Shown here: positions 50,801 to 59,550 of the stretch, piece by piece | Numbering within the stretch: position 1 is the first letter of the stretch | How the letters are laid out: each line of letters begins with the position of its first letter | Assembly (NCBI GenBank): GCA_023052935.1 | Contig: CM041297.1 | Span: forward strand, 3,152,280 to 3,216,279 | DNA length: 64,000 nt | Origin: Piezodorus guildinii | Lineage: Eukaryota; Arthropoda; Insecta; Hemiptera; Pentatomidae | Reading direction: 5' to 3' | Position numbers and translations under genes: made by a program | The notes under the pieces: generated by a model | The model's database searches: none | What the model was told of the DNA's origin: nothing | Seen by the model: only the letters and a program-made list of their open reading frames with translations

Positions 50801-53800
50801 ATCCTCTCAGCACCCGGTCCCGTTTCTATCTTCACATGACCTCATAGAGATTTCATACGATCTACCCATAAAATCCTTCACTCCTAAAGTAGTCACCTAT
50901 CGTAGTTTGGACATCCTTTCCTACGAATCCCTTCTAACGGATCTCGAAACACTCCATTGGGATGCCATATACTCCTATGATTCAATCGATCCTATGGTAT
51001 CAACTCTCACCTCAAACCTAAAAACCATACTTGACACCCATGCCCCTCTCAAAACCCGAACCTTACGCCGTCCCACTGCTCCTTGGCTGACTCCTGAACT
51101 GAAGGATCTGATGAAAAGAAGAGAAGCAGCTAGACGTAAATTTCGCTGCACTCGCTTTCCAGATGACTACGCTAGTTTTAAAAAACTTCGGAACAGAACA
51201 CAGGATGCAGTGCGACGTGCGAAATCCCTCTACATCCACAGTGCCTTGTCCAATGCCCCAGATCCTAAATCCAAATGGAAAATCCTCCGAAAATTATCCC
51301 TTCCAGAATCCAATAACTGCTATTCCATTCCTGTCCCACCAAACGATCTCAACATGCATTTCGTATCCTTATCTCAAGACCCATCATCCTCTACCGATAT
51401 TGAACACCACAGTTTTAATCCAGAAAGTTTCTTTTTCACCCATATTTCCTATGACGAATTGTTGACAGTTATTCTTAAATCCCACACTAACGATTACGGA
51501 CCTGACAACATACCAGTAAAACTAATAAAATCCTGTCTTCCAGTCCTTATACCAGTTTTATATCATATTTACAATTTTTCCTTCCAAAACTCCATATTCC
51601 CTTCTTATTGGAAAACCGCTTTAGTACGACCACTAAATAAGATCCCAAATCCTACCTCACCGTCTGACTTCCGTCCTATTTCTCTTCTCTCTAATCTCTC
51701 CAAATCACTAGAACGTCTTGTACAAAATCAATTATCGAATTTCCTAGAAGAACGATCTCTTATTAATCCCCTCCAATCCGGCTTCCGACCTGGTTATTCA
51801 ACGCAATCCGCTCTCCTAAAAATAACTCACGACCTACAATCTGCCGTTGAACATAAACAACTTACTATCCTTGTCCTGCTAGATTTTTCCAAGGCATTTG
51901 ATACAGTTGACCATACAATTCTTCTTACCAAACTACAAAATCTTCCCTTATCCAACAGTGCTCTGCACTGGTTCAAGTCCTTCCTCTCCGATCGCTCTCA
52001 GTATGTGGTAGTCCCAGACCAACCTCCTTCCAGGACTCTGCCTCTGTCATGTGGTGTTCCTCAGGGATCATCACTATCTCCTACCCTCTTTGCTATCTAC
52101 ATAAACGATCTTTCCTCCCATATCCATCACTCCCAATACCATTTGTATGCGGATGACCTCCAAATTTACCTCTCCTTCCCTCCGTCGGACCTATTACTAG
52201 CAACAGAAAAGCTCCAGGATGATTTAAACCGAATTAGTTGCTGGGCAGCTGACAACAAGTTAAAGTTAAATGCAGATAAAACTAAGGCGATTGTAATAGG
52301 TTCCAATCCACTCCTCAAAACCCTTTCCTTAATCCCAACATTGTTTTTAAATAATGAACCTATAAAATTCCATCAAACCGTCAGAAACCTTGGAATAACC
52401 CTTGACCAATCTCTTTCCTGGAAAAACCACGTTTCCGAAATTTCTCGACGCACAATTTCCATCTTAAAACTCCTAAATCACCATCGTCACCTTCTTCCAT
52501 TAGAAACCCGCAGACTTTTGGTTTGCTCACTAATATTCCCCCACTTTGACTACTGTTGCGCGGTGTATGGGGGTGTCTCTGGGTATCTCGAAGCTAAACT
52601 AAAACGATTATTTAACTGTCTGGTACGTTTCATCTTTGGAATATCCAGGGACACCTCTGTAACCCGATTCTACGAGGAGTTAAAGTGGCTTTACCCATCC
52701 TACCGCTCTAAGTACTTCCTGGCATCCTTTCTCTTCCAAGTTCTCCGATCTCAACGTCCATCGTACATATCTGATATACTTTCATTTAAATCCTCCATCC
52801 ACTCCCGCAACACTCGTTCACGGTCTTCAGACCTGTATATAACACCTCATCGAACCGCAGCTTTCGACAGATCTTTCCTTATCCGATCCTCGTCCATATG
52901 GAATTCTATTCCTTCTTATATCCGTCATTCCAATACTCTCCCTACCTTCAAATCCCGTTTATTCAAACACTTCCTGTCTATCCAATTTTCAAATGACCTC
53001 AAGTGATTTGCAAATTTCAATAAAAACGGCAGAGAGAAACGATTACTTATCACATTTTATTTTATATGTTAAAGATTTATGAATTTTATTTTATGCATAA
53101 TTTATTTTGCAATGTATATATGAAGATATTTTTATTTTTTTATTCTTGTCTAATTTGTTTTGTTTGTTTTTCTAAATTATTGTAAGAAGCTACCTACGAA
53201 TTTATAACTATTATTAATTTTCTTTGCCATTTCTGTTGCTTTTTATTTATCTATTTTATTATATATATATATAATTTTTTTTTTTACTCTAAGACATTGA
53301 AGCTCTAATTTAATTTGTCTGTAACATTATTCCGAAGGGACTTGTCCCAGAATAAATAAAGAATTTATTATTATTATTATTATTATTAATAACTACATTT
53401 AGTTAGTTTTATCTGAATTGGTCACTTGATTTCATCACACTCAACTCCTTTAAAATACATTTGAAAATTTTAGCTATTTTAAAAAGGAATTAAATACAGA
53501 TTTAATTTTATACCGAATTTTACAAAAACATTTCCTGCCATCATTTAAAAATAAAGTTAGTAATAGAGTAAAAAACTATTCTAGATTTTAATTCAAAAAG
53601 AATAAAATAAATTGGTAGAAAATTAATAAAATAATGAAATTTTTGAAGAGAGATTCCTCTTTGACCTAATAGCTCAAATATTCACTGGTTAGTCATCTAT
53701 GCCTATTTTTGTGAGCGGCCACCAGTTGACTGACGGTTCCCACATACCCGGGATAGAGGCAGTGAATGGTTCCCCATTTAATTAAATGCTTGAAAAAGTC

Positions 53801-56800
53801 CACCCGGGACTGGGATTCAAACTCAACATTTGGCGTGGGAGACTAGCACGCTGGCCACTTAGCCACGGGCTCCCCAATAATCTATATCTATAAAAGGAAG
53901 TCCAATTTCACTCGATTTTCTGATCATCGCACTATCTCAAAAATGACTATGGTTTGTGAAGCTGAAATTTTTCCAGGAGGTTCAACTTACCTCTAGATGT
54001 GCAATAAGGCTGGATTTGAGAAAATTCATCCTCTAAGTGGTTAAAAAAATATTTTTCTAAAACGTAAAACAAAATTGGTTTTTGAATAACTCAAAAACCA
54101 CACATTTTCTGGAAAACTACAAGTAATTATTTGAACGACAGTTGAATTTCTAACCAATTTGAAGCAAAATCGTCTTAATCTGATCAGTAATAGCATAGAT
54201 ACTAAAATACTTATAACAAATATATTTAGGCATATTTCGTTTCATAGCCATGTTTCGTGTGTAGGTTTCTATCCAGTCCATATGTTTCATTGTTGTTGGT
54301 TTTTAAAATGATCAATAGGCTGAAAAAGGTTTAAGTTTTGAAAAAATAATAGAACTTAGTTATGAATCCTAAAAAAAAAAAAAAAAAAAAATGTGAGCTT
54401 ATTCTGTTGGAAGAATACACCCCCGAGTGGAAAAAATACGCATTTATGCCACATAGAAGTTACGATGAAATAGAATGATAATGTTTTGAAGCAAAAATGT
54501 CAGTATTAGATAATCACGGGTATGGCTACTTGCTACTGGTATGTTATTGTAGATTAAACTGAATAAAATTAATATCTGACAATCAACAATAATCATTTAT
54601 TTGTCATTCATAGACATAGTTAAAAATTTAACTCAGTGCTATCTCAGGTATATTTATATTGTATAACCTCACCTAACACAGTTATTATAAAAAATTTTCT
54701 TAATTCGCAGCAATAAAAAAAAAAAATGAATCAGTCGCGTGCAAAGCCGCGAGGTACAGCTAGTAAACTATAATAGTCAATAACCAACTCTACAATAAAT
54801 TGTACAAGACAATGAACATTTGGTAAGGGTTGAAGTCATGTTGGTTAATCACAATAAATGAAATATATAATACAATACTCACCTTAGAAATACATTCGTT
54901 GGCTTTGTATAGTAAGATTTCAGACATCCTCTTGATGGCGATGCTGAATGGGATCACAGTGTGCTCGCAGGATGACATGCTTGCCGTCGACGCAGAGGAA
55001 TGGGAACCAGACGTGCATTGAGAACAGAACACGGTATCACAGGTTTCACAGAACAACAATTCCTATAAAAAAGAAAGAAAAGAAGTTTAATATCAATAAT
55101 AACCAAATAGAAAATTATACCATTTAGTTACCAAGATAAGTAATCCATTGTTAATTTATTTTACACCTATTAATGTTAAACCTTAGACTTAATAATCGTG
55201 TTATTGTAAAACACTCACAAGAAGAGGATCCCAAATGTGTCCCACAGATTTTGATGATTTTTTTTTTTTTTTTTTTTTTAAGGAAAAACTAGAGATATAA
55301 ATAATCAGAAAGTTTGAGCAAGAAAAACACATTTTATTTAGTATCTCTAGTTCTAGTAATAGTAGATAAATAAATATATTTATATTTGCCCATTAATATC
55401 ACTCTTTCTCTGTAATGTTATTAATCTTTAACGATCCTAGATATAATCATACACTACATCAGTGGTTCAAGACAAAATATTACTGATTTTTCTACCTTTA
55501 CTAGGACTAGAGATATTAAAAAAAATGTGTTTTCCGTGCGCAAACTTTCCAATTTTTTTACAAAGCTCCTGGGCAGCATTGGCCCCTAATATTTTGGAGA
55601 GCCAAATATTTTAATGTCTAGTTTAACCAAAAAAAAAAATGTCATCAAAATTGGTGAGACACAATTGGGATCCCTTCCTTGTCAGCATAAAAAAAATCAA
55701 AATTAATATAATATTCCAATATCGACTTCTGTAATTTAAAAAATTGTAACTATTGATACTATCAATGTTATGATATTAATAGATGATAATATTGATAAAT
55801 TTATATTTGTCCATTAATATCACTATTTCTCTATCATGTTATTAACCGTAATAAATATAATCACACACTAGATCAGTGGTTCAAGAAAAAATTTACTTAG
55901 TGCTCCTAGGAGATTAATTTAGGTAATAAATTTTAATAAAAGTTAATAGGAAATATATATGTATTAACGTTTTTACCTTTTATGTAAAATATAATAAAGA
56001 ACGGTGTAAGTAAATTGGAAAAATTTAACTTCAAAATAATGAAATAATTTATTGAAATCAGAATAGATTGTAATACAAAAAAATAAATAAAGACACTCAA
56101 AATCATATTAATGAAAAAGAGTAAGCTGGTGTGCTGCTACCCATCATCAGCAGTAATCTTAAATCATGGGGACTTGTTATTTGCAACAGGTTTCTTTTCT
56201 TTTGTTAATAAATTGGTTATCGAATGGAACCCATGTTCCACTAAATATGATGAACGAATTCCAATAGGAACTCTGAAATTACAGCCCAGGTTTCAAGATA
56301 AGACGTAGGGATCTGTTTTGCAGCCAGAATCATTGGTAGCCGCTTTTGAATTTGAATTCATCATTTGTAGTTGCTACCATCAGCTCTTCTTGTAATAGAG
56401 GAAATCCTTCAGTCTTTACACTCGACTAAGGACCCAAAATTCAATGAGGTATGTTCATTTACAAAATACCATCAAATCATTGATTAAAATCTGAATGAAG
56501 AGCATCCATGCGCTCATGATGAGAAGATATGTCTTCATCTCTATTTTATGCTCTTGTAAAATTTGAGAACTGGATTGATTCCCCTCATTCCTAAAGTTCC
56601 CAGTATGTTGTTAAAAAAAATTAAGCTTTAAGAATGGAATACATAAATTATTTTTTCTAAATCTCCTCTTTTTTCTTTTCTTTCATACCTTCAACGTCCC
56701 TTTACAGTTACTCATCGCCCCCCCAAATGCAGCTGTGGCCATCGTCGCCCCAATTAGTCAGTGTAGCGCCCGCCAAAGGGAGATGGCGTCCACTTTGGGA

Positions 56801-59496
56801 AAAATATTTTTTTGCTCTTTTCTCCTTTAGTTTGATATCAAATCCATGCAACTTTCATATTTTTCTATTTTTTACCAATGCTAACAAGATGATAAGGTTA
56901 ATTTTTTCAAATCTTCAAAATTAAAGATACTATAAAGGAATTAAATTTAAAATATCGGCATTTAAGTCCAGTCAGACTATTTCAACCAGAATGAAACCTA
57001 CATGATATTACAGCCCATTAAATTTTACATTTATTTAGCGAGTTTAATAAAAGTCGTAGAGCTATCTTTTGAGAAAATAACAAAAAGGTGCAAAATTCTG
57101 TGAAACAGTTGGTATATCATCTCAGACGTACAGTTGTCTTAATATTTGCAGTGCAGCTTCATATGAATTTTTGTTTTTGTCTCACACACACAAATTATTG
57201 TGTGAATTAGTAATATGGACTCAGGAGATCCTAAAATGTTGAAAACTGGATTACTATAGCTTTTATATAATAAAAATACTTGTTTTTAATTGATGAAAAA
57301 ATATATAAATTATTAAAATATTTAATTTTTAAATTAATACATGTGATTGATAAGGGTTTTTGATTAATTGACATAGGCTTGGCTAAGGTTACTTACTTTT
57401 ATTTAATTTGAAACATTTTACAAAAATATGTAAAATAAATAAAATTAATTTTTATTATAAATATTAAAAATACTAAAATTATTGTTTATTTTTGGTCCAT
57501 TCTACTCTGTTGGTTTGTAATTCTGTCTTCTTTAACTGAGGTTCTTTGATTCTAATACACTTTTCAATACGAGTTCGGAGCTCTTCACTCTTTCACTGCT
57601 TCTGACAAAATATGCCATTCCCGGAAAACACATACGGTTATTCCGGTCTACTGCACATTTCCATTCTCTTCTCTGATGGGCTATTCATTTTGCACCTCCT
57701 TGGTCTTCATTTCTTTATATTTTTGCATACTTAATATATCACAACAATATCTACAAAAATTTTAGCTTTAACTGCAGATTCTAAATAAATAGAGCTTCCA
57801 AATGTTACCTTTCTTATGTCAATTAATTGAGTAATTGATTTGAAAAATTAATCTTTTCAACGGGAGACATTAATTTGTATGTTATACCTAAATGTCATAG
57901 GTCAACTTTATTCATCGGTAAAAGTTAGAAGGATTATTAGTCACCTGATTGAAGTGGACAGAACACTTGGGAACGACCTCCCTTCTCTGGGAGGCCATGA
58001 GGTCTAACAGCTGGTTGACTAGGAAGCTGGGGGGGAGGGCGGCGACCCCGCCCCGAGGCACGGTGATATTGTCTCGGCAGATAGGGCAGCGGAACGTCGG
58101 CGACGCAGGGTTCTGGCCTGCGATACGGGACAGGCAATGGAGGCACACCGTGTGGGAGCATGCCAGCAGTTTGGGAGTATGCTCTCCGCCGTCGTACATA
58201 CCTGCAAGCAAAATTCATTATAAACAAATAGTAAAAATACAGCTATTTATATCAAGTTTTAATTAATAAAAGTTTGTTTGTTTATCGATTTAATGTTACT
58301 TTATGCTACAGTAGATAATCGGATGATATTATAGTGGAAGTCGTAAATTTTGACTATCCAAATTTTATTAGGATAGGGATCTTTAACAAGTACCAGACCT
58401 CGCACAGGCTCAGAACCACCTTTTTATGTCCCCTCCAAAGGAGAGCTAAGGGTCCTTTACTCCCATTAAAAACTTTTATGGTGATCTGCCCGGTTTGACG
58501 TTTCGCCTAATGCATCCTTAAGATATTTCAAAAGAAAAAAATATGAGGATAAAAGTTAGAAAGAGGGATATATAAATAAATAAATTTAATTTAAGGCTAG
58601 ATAATAAAATTGAGTTTGTTTGTTTGTTTAACGTTACTTTTATGTTGTTGTGGCTAATTGGATGATGCCACGGTGGGAGTCCTAAATTTTGCCTATCCAG
58701 GTTTTATTAGGATAGAGATCTTTAATGAGTACCAGAAATCACACTGGCTCGGGACCATCTTTTAATGTCCCCTCCGACGGTATAACTAGGGATTTTTTTA
58801 CTCCCATTAAAAAATCCTAGGGTCACCTGCTGGTTTGAACCTGTGGCCTTAGGCATAGAAAGCTGTTATGCTAGCCACTACGCTATGGGTGACCCCAGGT
58901 TTGAATCCGTAATCTTGGGCATACAAAGCTGTTATACTACCCACTATGCCACAGGTAACACCATAAAAATGAGTTTAAAATAAGTGTAATTTTTGTGTTA
59001 TGTCTAATAACTGCATACATTAATAAATGCAAACATTTCAAAAAGATTTCTAAATGATAATTTTATTGTGAAGATAAGTTGGTTGAGGATTCAGTCATAC
59101 ACATTTGATGAAAATGAATTTGATTTATTGTGTGCCAACGTTTCAGCCAACCCCTTGGGACTTCATCAGAGCTAAGAAAAACAAAACAACAACCAATACC
59201 ATTAAACAAAGGTATGGGAAAAGTAGGAATGCTTAATAATAGAATGCATGCAAACTATTTACCATTATTTACCTAATTTGCATACCCACCATTTATTTCT
59301 TGGTTTCTCACAATAGGGAGAGCGGTGTGGGTAAGTGGATTACGTGCATTGCCTAGCAACCACAGAGAACCAAAAATAGAAACCAAACAATTACGAGTTC
59401 ACGTCTTGGCGATGAGGGGCTTTTATCTCAGCATTTATCCCCAACCCTCACCTCCTTGCCCGAAAAACTATCCTTCAAAGGCGAGGTAGTTGTGAA

Positions 59497-59550
<54 letters not shown>

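Larger units (their letters stand above)
48690..53395 (+). mobile_element. CR1-group LINE, 5' truncated, near-intact ORF2
   Basis: An ORF1 C-terminal piece, a long pyrimidine-rich spacer, an ORF2 with endonuclease and reverse transcriptase, a 3' UTR with GGGACTTGTCCCAGAATAAA and an (ATT)n end. It lies antisense to the TRIM gene in its longest intron. Two 3' fragments of the same family are at 10020-10805 and 28921-29640. The CR1/L2-like label rests on the motif set and the microsatellite tail. Confidence 0.85.
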
